64,000 bases of DNA from Astropecten irregularis (lineage: Eukaryota > Echinodermata > Asteroidea > Paxillosida > Astropectinidae): NCBI GenBank assembly GCA_963971285.1, contig OZ020254.1, positions 12,586,001 to 12,650,000 of the forward strand. The letters run 5' to 3'. The position numbers were made by a program, and so were the translations under genes. Below, in pieces: positions 11,801 to 50,100 of this stretch. The notes below the pieces were generated by a model. That model saw only the letters and a program-made list of their open reading frames with translations, had not been told where the DNA came from and made no database searches. How positions within the stretch are numbered: position 1 is the stretch's first letter; each line of letters begins with the position of its first letter.

Positions 11801-13599
11801 CGTCACAGAGACGTCTCATTGGTGAGAGCGCAAGTAATTTTCTATGTTGGAGGCTTCTCCGCCGCGACTGTGGCGACAAATGAGTTGGATCTCGGTGAGA
11901 TCTCCAACATAAAAATGGATTGCGCAGGCTCACCAAGGTGACGTGTCCGAGACTTCTTCCTGCCTAGACCAGGAGGGATGTAAGCATACGTTCAGTCACA
12001 GGGTTTCTAAAGTGGGTCAAATAGTGTCAAGTACAGTCGCAGAGACGTCATCAGTCTTCCAAGTCTCCAGCAGGTCTCCGCGACGTCTCTGAGACGTCGC
12101 AGAGACGCCTCATCAGTCGGGGATATAATTCACCACGACGTCACGGCAACTGATGGAGACGTCGAGGAGACGTCGAGGATACTGGAAAACTAGTCACCAA
12201 AAATCAAACATGTTCAACCAGTTGTCACTCCTTGGAGCAAAATCTGGAGGAGCAAAATAGTTGCGAATTTATTTCAATCCCGGTGAGGTACGCCCTTAAA
12301 TTAACAGCCGCATCATTTCGTTTATTACAGTCTGTACCGGTGTGCCATGGAAATGAAATATCCGTATTACTTCTGTTATTACAATGACTTCACGACCGTG
12401 GATCTCGTCAGCTGTCCGCCTAAGGCGTGGGGGATCACCGGGTTCGCAGTTAGTGGGGGACCTGCGGTCCAAGGGTGGTATTACCGTGTGTCTTCAAGGC
12501 ATGAATTAAGGGAACCCTGGGTTTTGGATGCCAACTCATGCAACTCGTCACTGACTGCGAATGCCGAGTTCATGGCGGCCGTTGGAAGGTGCGACCGACC
12601 GAGCACCAATGGCTGGAAATGGGGAACTACAGGTAAGACCATCTTTAGCCGCGGCTGAAGATGGCGCGCAATGTATGGGAATTTTTTTTTTTGGGGGGGG
12701 GAGGGGGGCAAGAAGAGCCATTATATTTTGGGTGGCTAGAAGACCCAATATTTTGGCTTTAACACTGGCTTCTGTTATGTCTTATTAAGGGTCGAAAAAC
12801 ATGCACATATAGCCTACAACACGGTTTTTGTTATGTAATTTGGCGCTTAATAACTGAAAAAAAATCCAGTATTTTCTATAATTCTTATCTTTTTTCAATT
12901 GCATTCGGGGGGGCTAAACAAAATTTCTTTGGAGGGGGGGGGGGCTACAGCCCCCCTAGCACCCCGTAGAACCGCACCGGGGCTTCAATTATCCCATAGT
13001 TAGATAATTGGCACATGGGGGCGTGTCACCTATGGCTGATAAGTTAGAGATGCCGGGTTCGGTCTATTTTACAGAAATATTGGTTTAAATATAGCCTATA
13101 CGAACTTAAAATGAATATCAAGCTTAGTTTACAAACGCAACTATACATGATGTTATTTTTTTCATTATTCTACCCTTTCCTTTACCTTAAAGGGGTATTG
13201 ATTGAAGGAGTTTGCACTACCAGCGCGAGCTGGCTGGTGAAATCATTTGACACATGCGGCCAGTCTGCCTACATCCATGTCAAAATAGCAGTCTACTACA
13301 ATAACTATGATTTCGGCACATATTCCCTCTCCTGCTACAATGCCAATCTTAGTAGCTGGGCCATCCTCAGTACATGGTAAATATAATGCTGTTACATCTC
13401 ATACCTTGTCTACCCAAGAAATATTATGATAATATGAATCATATAACGCTATGTCGTGTATAATGTAATTACATTGGTGCATTGATAACTTGTTCGTTGG
13501 TATTTGTTTTTTCCCTTTTCCAAACTTGACCATTAATTCTTTAGGTCACCATACAGTATGAGGTATGTCTGGATTAGAAACGACATAGTATCGTTGTAA
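5751..13599 (+). CDS. EGF-repeat extracellular protein gene, 5'-incomplete
   Basis: Fourteen exons read continuously to a TAA at 13597. Nine encode one EGF-like domain each (about 38-41 residues, six cysteines). All are phase 1-1, so cassettes can be gained, lost or skipped without shifting the frame. Several domains carry C-x-S-x-P-C (for example CHSEPC), the POGLUT-type O-glucose consensus, and three carry C-x-x-G-G-T-C, the O-fucose consensus. Both marks are known from Notch, Delta and Crumbs. Exon 5 of the set is frameshifted. Five further exons give a C-terminal region of about 224 residues with many Cys, Tyr and Trp that I do not recognise. It is not the avidin-like end of fibropellins. 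A secretory signal is expected but its exon is not seen. The product is probably secreted or matrix-associated. Confidence 0.85.
5960..6076 (+). CDS. EGF exon 2
   Basis: A 117-bp exon, acceptor TTTGTCTAG, donor GTGAGT, phase 1-1. The EGF domain starts [13 protein letters not shown] and ends NCEIN. It has the O-glucose consensus but Ile in place of the fucosylated Ser/Thr. Confidence 0.92.
6120..6960. repeat. GACGTC-rich foldback repeat in EGF intron
   Basis: The region is dense in degenerate GGAGACGTCGCGGAGAC-like words in both orientations. It shares landmarks with 11440-12290 (CTCCAACATAAAAATGG, TTCTTCCTGCC, GACCAGGAGGGAT, and a right end resembling TTTCAA.CCC.GTGAG.TAC). It lies in the long intron between EGF exons 2 and 3 and looks like a composite inverted-repeat element without coding capacity. 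Confidence 0.65.
7032..7148 (+). CDS. EGF exon 3
   Basis: A 117-bp exon, acceptor TTTGCATAG, donor GTGAGT, phase 1-1. The EGF domain begins [13 protein letters not shown] and ends NCEID. Both O-glucose and O-fucose consensus motifs are present. Confidence 0.93.
7238..7354 (+). CDS. EGF exon 4
   Basis: A 117-bp exon, acceptor TTTTTCCAG, donor GTGAGT, phase 1-1. The domain begins [16 protein letters not shown] and ends NCESF. The N-C-T triplet is a potential N-glycosylation sequon. Confidence 0.93.
7496..7614 (+). pseudogene. EGF exon 5, frameshifted cassette
   Basis: The acceptor (CTCCCTAG) and donor (GTGAGT) match the other cassettes, but the exon is 119 bp, two more than its 117-bp siblings. 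In the phase inherited from exon 4 it reads DPCLFLNC and then hits TGA about 16 codons in. Two bases over, it reads CHQGGVC...[17 protein letters not shown], a clean EGF domain. The shift lies in or beside a T run near 7505-7511. Because its neighbours are phase 1-1, skipping the exon keeps the frame. It may be a decayed cassette, a null allele or an assembly homopolymer error. Confidence 0.8.
7729..7845 (+). CDS. EGF exon 6
   Basis: A 117-bp exon, acceptor AATGCTAG, donor GTGAGT, phase 1-1. The domain begins [16 protein letters not shown] and ends NCEIN. It lacks the O-glucose serine (CFNQPC) but keeps the NCT sequon. Confidence 0.92.
7927..8043 (+). CDS. EGF exon 7
   Basis: A 117-bp exon, acceptor CATTTCCTAG, donor GTAAGT, phase 1-1. 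The domain begins [13 protein letters not shown] and ends NCEFT. The usual Gly-Gly before the third cysteine is Glu-Gly here. Confidence 0.92.
8069..8253. mobile_element. Foldback MITE in EGF intron 7
   Basis: A 185-bp element with perfect 16-bp terminal inverted repeats, AGGCTGCGTTCGAGCG and its complement. The interior contains repeated, partly palindromic GAGTATACTC words. No coding capacity; no unambiguous target duplication is visible. Confidence 0.75.
8450..8572 (+). CDS. EGF exon 8
   Basis: A 123-bp exon, acceptor GTACTGCAG, donor GTAATT, phase 1-1. The domain begins [16 protein letters not shown] and ends NCDQH. It is more diverged than the 117-bp cassettes, with a longer loop before the third cysteine. 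CASDPC fits the O-glucose consensus, and NGS is a glycosylation sequon. Confidence 0.9.
8873..9309. repeat. 69-bp minisatellite in EGF intron
   Basis: CCGGTTTC-type landmarks fall at 8901, 8970, 9039, 9136, 9205 and 9274, so the period is 69 bp apart from one 97-bp step that holds a 28-bp partial extra copy. Each unit contains CATCCGGTCAGCTCGGCACG and a GAGCTCGTGTTCGTTGC segment. About six copies. The unit is a multiple of three but no open frame runs through it. It lies between EGF exons 8 and 9. Confidence 0.88.
9441..9554 (+). CDS. EGF exon 9, last EGF domain
   Basis: A 114-bp exon, acceptor GGTCCACAG, donor GTAAGT, phase 1-1. The domain begins [14 protein letters not shown] and ends YCQNY, with O-glucose and O-fucose motifs. 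It is the last EGF domain before the C-terminal region. Confidence 0.92.
9757..10002. mobile_element. CAGGGGCYAATTTCAT-type MITE (family C)
   Basis: The terminal inverted repeats are CAGGGGCTAATTTCAT...GCTGCTTAGCAC and its complement ending GAAATTGGCCCCAG. Related copies occur at 21857, 22180, 23626 and 27050. It appears nested in a tRNA-like repeat, because GGTTCGAATCACAG follows directly at about 10010. Confidence 0.75.
10003..10250 (+). repeat. SINE-like repeat, tRNA-type B box
   Basis: A B-box-like GGTTCGAATC at about 10010 is followed by CACCCAGGTGTAAATGGGTA and a tail resembling GTAAAGCGCTTAGAGA. The left half appears to be separated by the MITE at 9757-10002. The call rests on these short motifs only. 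Confidence 0.5.
10343..10438 (+). CDS. C-terminal region exon 10
   Basis: A 96-bp exon, acceptor TTCTTCCAACAG, donor GTAAGT, phase 1-1. It encodes [13 protein letters not shown]...[11 protein letters not shown], which is not EGF-like. It links the last EGF domain to the unrecognised domain. Confidence 0.8.
11204..11240 (+). CDS. C-terminal region exon 11
   Basis: A short 37-bp exon, acceptor GATTCCTTGCAG, donor GTGAGT, phase 1 in and phase 2 out. It encodes [12 protein letters not shown] plus two bases. The phases fit both neighbours. Confidence 0.8.
11440..12290. repeat. GACGTC-rich foldback repeat, second copy
   Basis: Long inverted arms are visible. The block around 11540-11660 (TTCAGAC..., GGGATGTAAGC, CTTCCTGCC in reverse) pairs with 11944-12050. 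Between and around the arms are degenerate GAGACGTC words. It shares landmarks with 6120-6960. It lies in the intron between exons 11 and 12. Confidence 0.65.
12331..12632 (+). CDS. C-terminal region exon 12, core of orphan domain
   Basis: A 302-bp exon, acceptor GTTTATTACAG, donor GTAAGA, phase 2 in and phase 1 out. It encodes about 100 residues rich in Tyr, Trp and Cys, with landmarks [36 protein letters not shown] and WKWGTTG. I recognise no Pfam-type family in it. Confidence 0.85.
13193..13376 (+). CDS. C-terminal region exon 13
   Basis: A 184-bp exon, acceptor TTTACCTTAAAG, donor GTAAAT, phase 1 in and phase 2 out. It encodes [13 protein letters not shown]...[12 protein letters not shown]. 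It continues the cysteine-containing unrecognised domain. Confidence 0.83.
13545..13599 (+). CDS. C-terminal region exon 14 with stop
   Basis: Acceptor TTAATTCTTTAG, phase 2 in. It encodes [17 protein letters not shown] followed by TAA at 13597-13599. Phase agreement through exons 10-14 supports this as the true 3' end of the coding sequence. Confidence 0.82.
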
Positions 13600-13911
13600 A
13601 GGGAATTGAGGTAAGTCACGGAGAGGTTGTGTCCAGTACTGATGTCTCAAATGGACGCACACTTCAACTTGAAATCTGGCGGTGAACGGTTTTACTTGGA
13701 GACACCAGATGCGCATCTTACTTCAGAATTAATGAACGATCAGAAAATAATGGGGACAATTTATTTCACAAAGCTAGGCCCACTTCATGGCCGAGTTTCA
13801 GTGCTCAAACTATGGAATGTTCAACTTAAACATTAATTTCAAAATGAATGAAATTCAAAATGAAGTACAGTTAACTATATCAGTGCCAGTAGCCTATAAT
13901 GGGATGAAAGC

Positions 13912-13957
13912 AATAATAATAATAATAATAATAAATAAATAAATAAATTAATTAATT
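13912..13957 (+). repeat. (AAT)n/(AAAT)n microsatellite with AATAAA
   Basis: Runs of AAT followed by AAAT and TTAA units. The overlapping AATAAA hexamers lie about 330 bp after the EGF-gene stop and could serve as its polyadenylation signal; that role is inference. Confidence 0.6.
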
Positions 13958-14029
13958 AACGTTTCTGTGCTTTAAATATTCGTGTTGTGGTATATAGCAG
14001 CAACGTCGTATTGTATTTTTTTTTTACTT

Positions 14030-14260
14030 AAGAAATAGATATTGATTTATCAATGTATTTATACATAAAATATACATTTATAATTATCAAATAACCAGAA
14101 GGGACTGACTGATTTTTAAGTCATTGGAAAGTGAACAAAGCAACATATTGACTGGAGCGGGATTCGAACCAGTGATCCGAAATATCATACCAGTGCCTCT
14201 TATAATTACCAACTGAGTTACCCAGCCCTATATTGGTGGTGTTCCCAATAGTTAATAATT
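14030..14260 (-). repeat. tRNA-derived SINE, family 1
   Basis: Reverse copy of a family containing a tRNA-like part (AGCTCAGTTGGTAGAG A-box region, GGTTCGAATCCCGCTCCAGT B-box region) and a CTTTGTTCACTTTTCAATGA tail. The other copies are at 22950, 52210 and 54229. The anticodon arm does not fold into a standard 5-bp/7-nt stem-loop, so it is not a functional tRNA gene. Confidence 0.75.
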
Positions 14261-14481
14261 ATCATCTTTGTTCGTTTTTATATTTTACGTAACTAAACAG
14301 AATAGCCTAAGCCATTCCCGAAATGTTCGTAACAATTTTCACGAAATGTCGAAAGCATGCGCAGTCGACGCACTCACGTTCTCTGACACACATGGCCCAT
14401 CGCAAACTTATCGTGTCGAACATAACTTAACGTCGACACAAGGGAAACGCCTAAAGTTCTAAGGCGATGAGGAATTGTGGC

Positions 14482-14685
14482 CAGTGGCGTCGCCAAGGTG
14501 GGGGCCAGGGGGGCACGTGCCCCCCTGGAAAACCTCGTGCCCCCCCCCCCCCCCCCCCCCATTTGAGATTTGGGTATAGGTGAAAAAAAAATATAATATA
14601 TATTATTGTAGTGCCCCCCCCCCCCCCAACAATTGCTAGTGCCCCCCTTGTGCCCCCCAGACTCAAAAGTATGGTGACGCCACTG
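14482..14685. mobile_element. hAT MITE with perfect 8-bp target duplication
   Basis: A 204-bp element bounded by CAGTGGCGTCGCCA and TGGTGACGCCACTG inverted repeats. It is flanked on both sides by the identical 8-bp ATTGTGGC (14474-14481 and 14686-14693). An 8-bp duplication and CAGTGGCG ends are the hAT hallmark. The interior is C/G homopolymer with GTGCCCCCC repeats. Confidence 0.9.
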
Positions 14686-15449
14686 ATTGTGGCCGCTAGC
14701 TCCAAGTGGTTAATTGGTGAGGTTCCCGGAATACAGTTGTATCAGTTAAACATAATGTAGGGCCTATCTATTGTTTATTTTTGGTGTGTATTCTGTAAAA
14801 AATCACGCTTAAGAGTTCGATATAATTTGTACGCACTTCACATAACGCTAGCATGTTAAATGAATCATATCGAAAAGTGAACCTGTTTCGTGATTATGGA
14901 GTAACATTAGGGCACTATGTAGCCACCGTAGCATCAGTTACACTTTGTCAATGCAGAGGTAATTCATTATAGCGTAATTGAGTGATTGATTAATTGATGT
15001 TTTTCGCTTTTTAATGTACTTTTGAGGCATTTTCCTCTTCAAAAATAATGTTTGTTCATTGTACGGGTTAAAAATGACAAATTGATAATTGGTACCGTAT
15101 GTATAGACCGTCAAAATTATGCGTCAAAATCCAACAGTTCCCCGTGTGCACATTCTCAAGACTACTTAGGCTCAATTGAGATGAAACACATTTTAGACAT
15201 ATGGCGCCCACAGCCTTCCGTCTTCGAAAATCCTGGCAAACTGGAAAGGAATGATATTATGGTGGAAAGATGATTGGAAATTATGAGGAAAGGAATATAA
15301 AGGAGTTGTTACAAGGCATTTGAAACAATTCCATTTTTACAATCAGTCGGAAAAAATTCAGATATTATTTCTTATTATTACAGAATGAATTCTAGGTATT
15401 TTACTATCATTGTTAAGTATCAATAATTAAGAAAGAATCTGAAGCAATT

Positions 15450-15545
15450 ACATGTTCAGTCAAACCTGTCTATAAAGAACACTCAAGGGAAACGGAAAAA
15501 TTGACTTTATAGACAGGTGGTCTTTATAGACAGGTTGGAAATAAT
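15450..15545. repeat. AACCTGTCTATAAAG inverted repeat
   Basis: AACCTGTCTATAAAG is followed by the complementary CTTTATAGACAGGT twice, forming a hairpin-capable short element. No coding content. Confidence 0.6.
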
Positions 15546-15569
15546 TATTTGAGCACCCGATTATTCATA

Positions 15570-15928
15570 TTAAAGGTACAATACATGATTGGTAAGGGTC
15601 ACAGGACAGCACTCATACTTTGTCTGATCAAACATGTACATGAAATAATAAACCTGTGAAAATGTGAGCTCAATCGGACATCTAAGTCACGAGAAAATAG
15701 CGAAAACCCAACTTGATTTTTCTTACATGAAACATGAATGATATTTGTTCCAAAAATCGTTCGGACGAACGATCTTTGGAAAAGACACTAAATCTTGATT
15801 TGCTTGAAAAACCCAGCATCTGATGAACCAAGATTTCCCATGGTGACTTTTTGCACTGTTTACGTACTGTTTACTGTACTCAATAATTTGTTTTTGGAGG
15901 CCTTGCAAATCCTATATGCTCCCTTTAA
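15570..15928 (+). mobile_element. TTAA MITE family B hybrid
   Basis: TTAA bounds both ends. The left half is family B (AAGGTACAATACATGATTGG, then CACACTTTGTCTGATC-like words), while the right half matches 2640-3008 in reverse complement. Confidence 0.65.
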
Positions 15929-16139
15929 GTCCATTGTCAACATGAATTTCGGCAAAGAATTGAACTTGGGCATGGCATTTTCAAGATTTTAGAACATTTT
16001 AGAAAATGCTTCACGGGAATTGGCGCTCCTCTGTAAATAAAAAGGACTTAAACAATAAACACACCTGACCATGCATGTGGGCAACAAGATATCAAAGAAA
16101 GCCGACGTCGGTAGCATTAGAACCCGCGACATTCGGTAT

Positions 16140-16490
16140 GCCATAACGTAGTCCATGATTGGTAAAGGTCACAAAACAGCAATTAGGGCCTACACTTTGT
16201 CTCATCAAGCATGTCCATAAAATAACGCACCTGTGAAAATTTGAGCTCAATCGGACATAAAAGTCACACGAAAATAGCGAAAAACCGACTCATTTTGTTC
16301 TTATTAAACATTAAGAATGTTTTTGATCTTATTACCCCGAGGTCAAACTACAGTTTTAATATTTTCTGGATTAATACAGCATTCAGGCGGAAATTATTTT
16401 TAACGATATATCTTTCTACCAGCACCATCTTCATATCCTGAAAGATGATACGTAAATATGTGAACATTTCTTTTTGGGTTTACAAATGCC
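16140..16490 (+). mobile_element. TTAA MITE family B, eroded ends
   Basis: The interior CATGATTGGTAAAGGTCACA, GAGCTCAATCGGACAT and CACCATCTTCATATCCTGAA match the family in order. The terminal TTAA/TIR are not intact. Confidence 0.65.
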
Positions 16491-16627
16491 TCATAGTCTA
16501 AGGATTTTTATTTAATGATTTACTTATTTGGTGAGTTTTTAGTTAATATTTTTCGTATAATTAAATTTTGCTTGCATATGCCAATTATAAATGGTATTGA
16601 TCATATTGTGTAATAGTGTTAAAAGCG

Positions 16628-16997
16628 TTAAAGGTAATATCATGCTTTGGTTTTTATCAAAGAAATGCAGATTCATGGGCAAAAATATCAAGGAAGATGC
16701 AGTAACAGTCATCTGTAAAAATTTCAGTCCCATACGGTGCCCGCTTTTTGAGAAAACAGTGAAAAACAGCCACAGTATTTCTTAAGTCTTTCCTCTTTTA
16801 TTTTTGATCTTGTAAAAAGATCAAAAAGATACTCGGTCGTTCTTTTACTAATTTCTGGATAAATACACCATTTCAGGCGGACAAATTAATGTTAACGGTA
16901 TGTTTCTACCATCACCATCTTCACATCCTGAAAGTTATACGTAAATCTGTGAATATTTCTGTTTTGGTTTCTTACCAAAGTATGATACTACCTTTAA
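16628..16997 (-). mobile_element. TTAA MITE family A, near-complete
   Basis: A 370-bp copy with TTAA at both ends, left terminus AAAGGTAATATCATGCTTTG, right terminus CAAAGTATGATACTACCTTT. Interior as at 1830-2195. Confidence 0.82.
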
Positions 16998-17331
16998 GAA
17001 ATTCACATTATTGAACGTTGAGCTTTAAGTACAAGTTTTTAGAGCGATTTGAGCAGGCTCGTTTTGACACTGGGTCTGGGATCGTCCCTTAGTGGCAAAA
17101 TTAAGAAGTACATGTATTTATATTTTTATTTCCTTTTAAGCACCAAATGTTATCGTTCACTAATTGATGTTTTACATAAATTTTGCTTAGTTGTTTATTT
17201 GTTAGGTATTGAAGACTTTTCTGTGTTATCCAACAACGCACAAAATTAGTTTTGAGAACCTTAAATTTATCTCTTCATTAGTGTTTTGACATAATTTCTG
17301 ATATACTTTTGACGGAAACATTAAGTTGCGT

Positions 17332-17665
17332 ATTAAACGTACAATACATGATTAGTAAAGGTCACAAAGCAGCACTCACACTTTGTCTGATCCAACATGT
17401 ATAAATACATGAAACGATAAACATGTGAAGATTTTATCTCAATCGGACATCTGAATCACGAGAAAATGGCGAAAATCCAACTCTTATAAAACAAAAAATG
17501 GTTCGATCTTTGATCTGTTTTCGGTCTTTGTTTTACTAATTTATAGATAAATACACCATCTCAGGTGGAAATATTTTATTGGTATTTATCTACTAGCACA
17601 ATATCCTGAAAGTTATACGTTAATCTGTTAAGATATATTACTAATCTTGTGCTGTACCTTTTAAT
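17332..17665 (+). mobile_element. TTAA MITE family B
   Basis: It begins TTAAACGTACAATACATGAT and ends CTGTACCTTTTAA. Interior words CTCAATCGGACATCTGAATC and GAAAGTTATACGTTAATCTG match the family. Confidence 0.7.
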
Positions 17666-19530
17666 GAAAAAGAGATTCACCACCGAAGGGTATAAAAACT
17701 CTAATTGATATTCATAAACTACAAAGACAACTTTGATAGGTCGATGTGTCGGCTAATTTCGTGGCTTAAATAGCAAGATCTTTTCATTAGCCTAAAATAG
17801 GCCAACCAATTAAGTTCCGCAACGTCATTCTTGAATGTATTCCACTTTAAGCAGAGGGTTTTAGTGGTGTACCCGTATTGGACGAATCTGCTCGTTGAAA
17901 AAATGACATTTCTCAACCCAGCGGTGTCATAGCAAACTCTCTTCTGTTACTTTTCAGACCATGAAAACCTTGAAATCTTGTATTAAACTTGCACGTAAAA
18001 CACAAGTTTCCTATTCAATATGTGTCTTTCATTTCGTGAGTTTCAAACTTTTCGTGACCATGAATCCACAATTTTTCAAATTTTAACATTCGAAAGACGA
18101 ACGTGATTTTAGGTCCTTTATCCGGGACGCTAAGCGTCAGTTTGTGTTGCTTAGCTTACAACACTGTGGCTCGATTTCACGAAAGGCTAAGACAGATCGT
18201 AACATGCGCATCAATCTTAATTGCTAAGCAAAGTGTGAAGTCACAATACTAGTTACTATAGAAACAGGAACAACTCATCTATCAACAAATCAACAAATTC
18301 GTAAATCTCTGTGAAATCAACTGCAGTCCCTATACGAAGGTGGGACTGCGGATGCGTAATGGCTGCCGCGTGCGTATACTCTTGCACTTGACGTCCAACT
18401 GCGGATGGGTGCGGTTCCTTGGACACATTGTATGCGATGACTTCAACTAGGGATGACTCTTGATGCAGGTGGTGCGTACCGTATTCGGAGCGGACGGAGT
18501 GTGGATGTCCTGCATAGCCGCACCGTGCGCTTGATGCAAAGGTCTCGTAGCATCATTGCTAAGGCGTTAAACGAGAGGCGAACTACCGTTCCGATTTAAG
18601 TCTGCCATCGCTCGAAAACCATCACACATAATGTAACCAAACTACACAAAATCTCTATCTCATAGGGCCTATGAAAATCCACGTCACGATGACGTCACGA
18701 TTCATACTATAAGCTTCGCATGCTGACTGTAAAGCTAGTCCCAGTTACTGTGTCTAATGTAGGCCTACATTCAACACACATCATAATGAATCATTTTCTT
18801 CCACATTATTTTCTGGAAGACCAACAATTGCAATTAGTCATTGCAAATACATGATAAACACTAATGCAAACTAGCACATAAACATACGCATTATTAAGCA
18901 ATCATACTGAAACGCAACTTGTGGTTTATTGTCTTTGTGATATTGGGAGTAACTTCACATAGACATGGAGCAGGATTTGCTGGCATTTATAAAAAAATAA
19001 TGATATTTACTAATTGATAGGCCTAAGACTGCCCCACTCTTTTGCAGGTTGAAAGAATAAAGAACACAAATTTCTTTCCGAATAGAATATGTGATGAAAC
19101 GCCACACCCCGCTAAACTACACAGTAAGTCTATCCTCGTGGGTCATTTCAGCAAAATAATGGACAGCCTGCTGCCGATTTGGTGGAAATTCGTACGAAAA
19201 CAAAAATATTTGACCGAGTATCATGAAACATATAGCCATTTTTTTTATTATTATTATTATTCTGCTATGTACAGCGAGATAGGATACAAAATAGAGCCTT
19301 TTCTATGGTAAAAACTATAATATGCTATTCTAGGGTAATGTTAAAGGTAATAAGTATCTTAATTACAAAATAATACAAAAGTTTGTCTCTTATCCAACTC
19401 TAAATATACATACCGTTTTGAGAAATCACACTTTTTTAATAATGCAGCTTTTAAATTGACTAATAATTGGCTTACTGGTATAAGAGTGACATTATAAGCA
19501 TGGTGAATGAAAGCATTAAGTACATAGATA

Positions 19531-19661
19531 GGATGTGTCGCAAATCTCTGGCTGTGGCTGCAAATTACACACGCACCTATGGCATCCACTAGCCAGTGAC
19601 AGCAACCATTTCCATAGACTTGTGTGTTCTTTGCAGTCGTAGCCAGAGATTTGACACACGG
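19531..19661. repeat. Hairpin repeat, about 50-bp arms
   Basis: The left arm (about 19531-19580, containing CAAATCTCTGGCTGTGGCTG) is complementary to the right arm (about 19608-19661, containing GCAGTCGTAGCCAGAGATTT) with a few mismatches. It looks like a short foldback element. Confidence 0.65.
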
Positions 19662-20835
19662 CCAAATTTGTAAAGTTATGTGTTTTAGAACCGGTTGTAC
19701 AGCGATAACGTTTTTATCAGGATCACATGGCAGCTATTAAAATGGATTTATCATAATTATGTCTTTGTACCCAGAGCAATGAATATTATTGCCAAAAGAT
19801 GAGTGAAATGTAGTATTTCTTTGCCCAAGCCTCTACTGAAAAGATGACCGAAGCTTCACATAATTTTCCCCTTTAACTTCATTAAATTTGTTTAGTAAAA
19901 TCAATGTCTTGTACACAAGTATTCTTAAAAAAAAAAATCGGGACAATGTTGAGCTGACATTTTTAACTTTAAATTGCTGAAAATCCAATCAATTTGGGGG
20001 CTTGTTATCTGCTTTGAACAGCCCTAAGATATTTCGCTTATTGGTTTATCAATTTCATTATCAAATGTATTGTTTATTTCGGTGGGAGAAATTCAACCGT
20101 GGGATTTTAGGAAGCTCATCTTGGCCACAATTTCTAGATTCAATCTGGAGGTTTTTCCCGTTATTATTATTCAGGCAAAGGAAGGTGCATATAAAACAAA
20201 ATGATTTTTAAGAAGTTCTAATAAAAAGCAGTTAGTTCGTCTGGAGTTCAAACGCATGGGAATGGTAGAGCATGATAGAAGAAAAGTATATAGAGACATC
20301 CAGTTCTTCTTCACCATGGGGAGTGCAGCAGTTTAAAATTGCCATGTACATAATGGTGACGAAACATATCATGTAACACAAAACCCCACCTCAATTCCTT
20401 CCTGCCCTACCCTGCCCCGCCCTGCCCCACCCCGCTCTCCAAAAACCAAGTCAAACTGAACAAGATGATTCCTGTGAATACTTATTACCCCGTGTTCTCC
20501 ATAGTTTCCGACATGGCCTTGGCTCATTTGGATTTGGGGAGTGTGAATGTGTATTTTGTGCTCTATCTTTTAGGAAAAGGTTTGGGGAGCTTAAGAGTCC
20601 TTTTCTAGAGCGACAGTGAATTTGTTGCTACCCTTACTACAAGGAGACCCTAGGCTGAGCAATAACTTGGTGTTTCTGCAGATATCCATTGCCCAAATTG
20701 AAAGGGTTTGTCTCTAGCTGAAGAAGGTTTCGGTGAAAGCACTCATTCTTGGTTTAGCCTTTTGGACATGGACTTCATTGACCTAGGTTCTGTATGCTAA
20801 GACAATCCCAAAGTGACTGTTTGTACGGCGGTCAA

Positions 20836-50100
<29,265 letters not shown>

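Larger units (their letters stand above)
13600..20835. other. Intergenic region between EGF and TAPP genes
   Basis: No exon is recognised between the EGF stop and the 3' end of the minus-strand TAPP gene. Repeats listed separately fill much of it. The remainder (about 17700-19500 and 19670-20800) is AT-rich with short chance frames. The two genes are convergent. Confidence 0.6.

Noticed and set aside
10343-13599. Apextrin C-terminal (ApeC) or fibrinogen-related domain
   Set aside because: HNGGGW superficially recalls GGW motifs, but the cysteine spacing and the rest of the sequence do not follow either family as I know them. Left unnamed.
19042-19311. Plus-strand frame with acceptor-like TTTTGCAG at 19048
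   Set aside because: The product resembles no family, ends in a TAT/ATT microsatellite translation, and has no partner exon.
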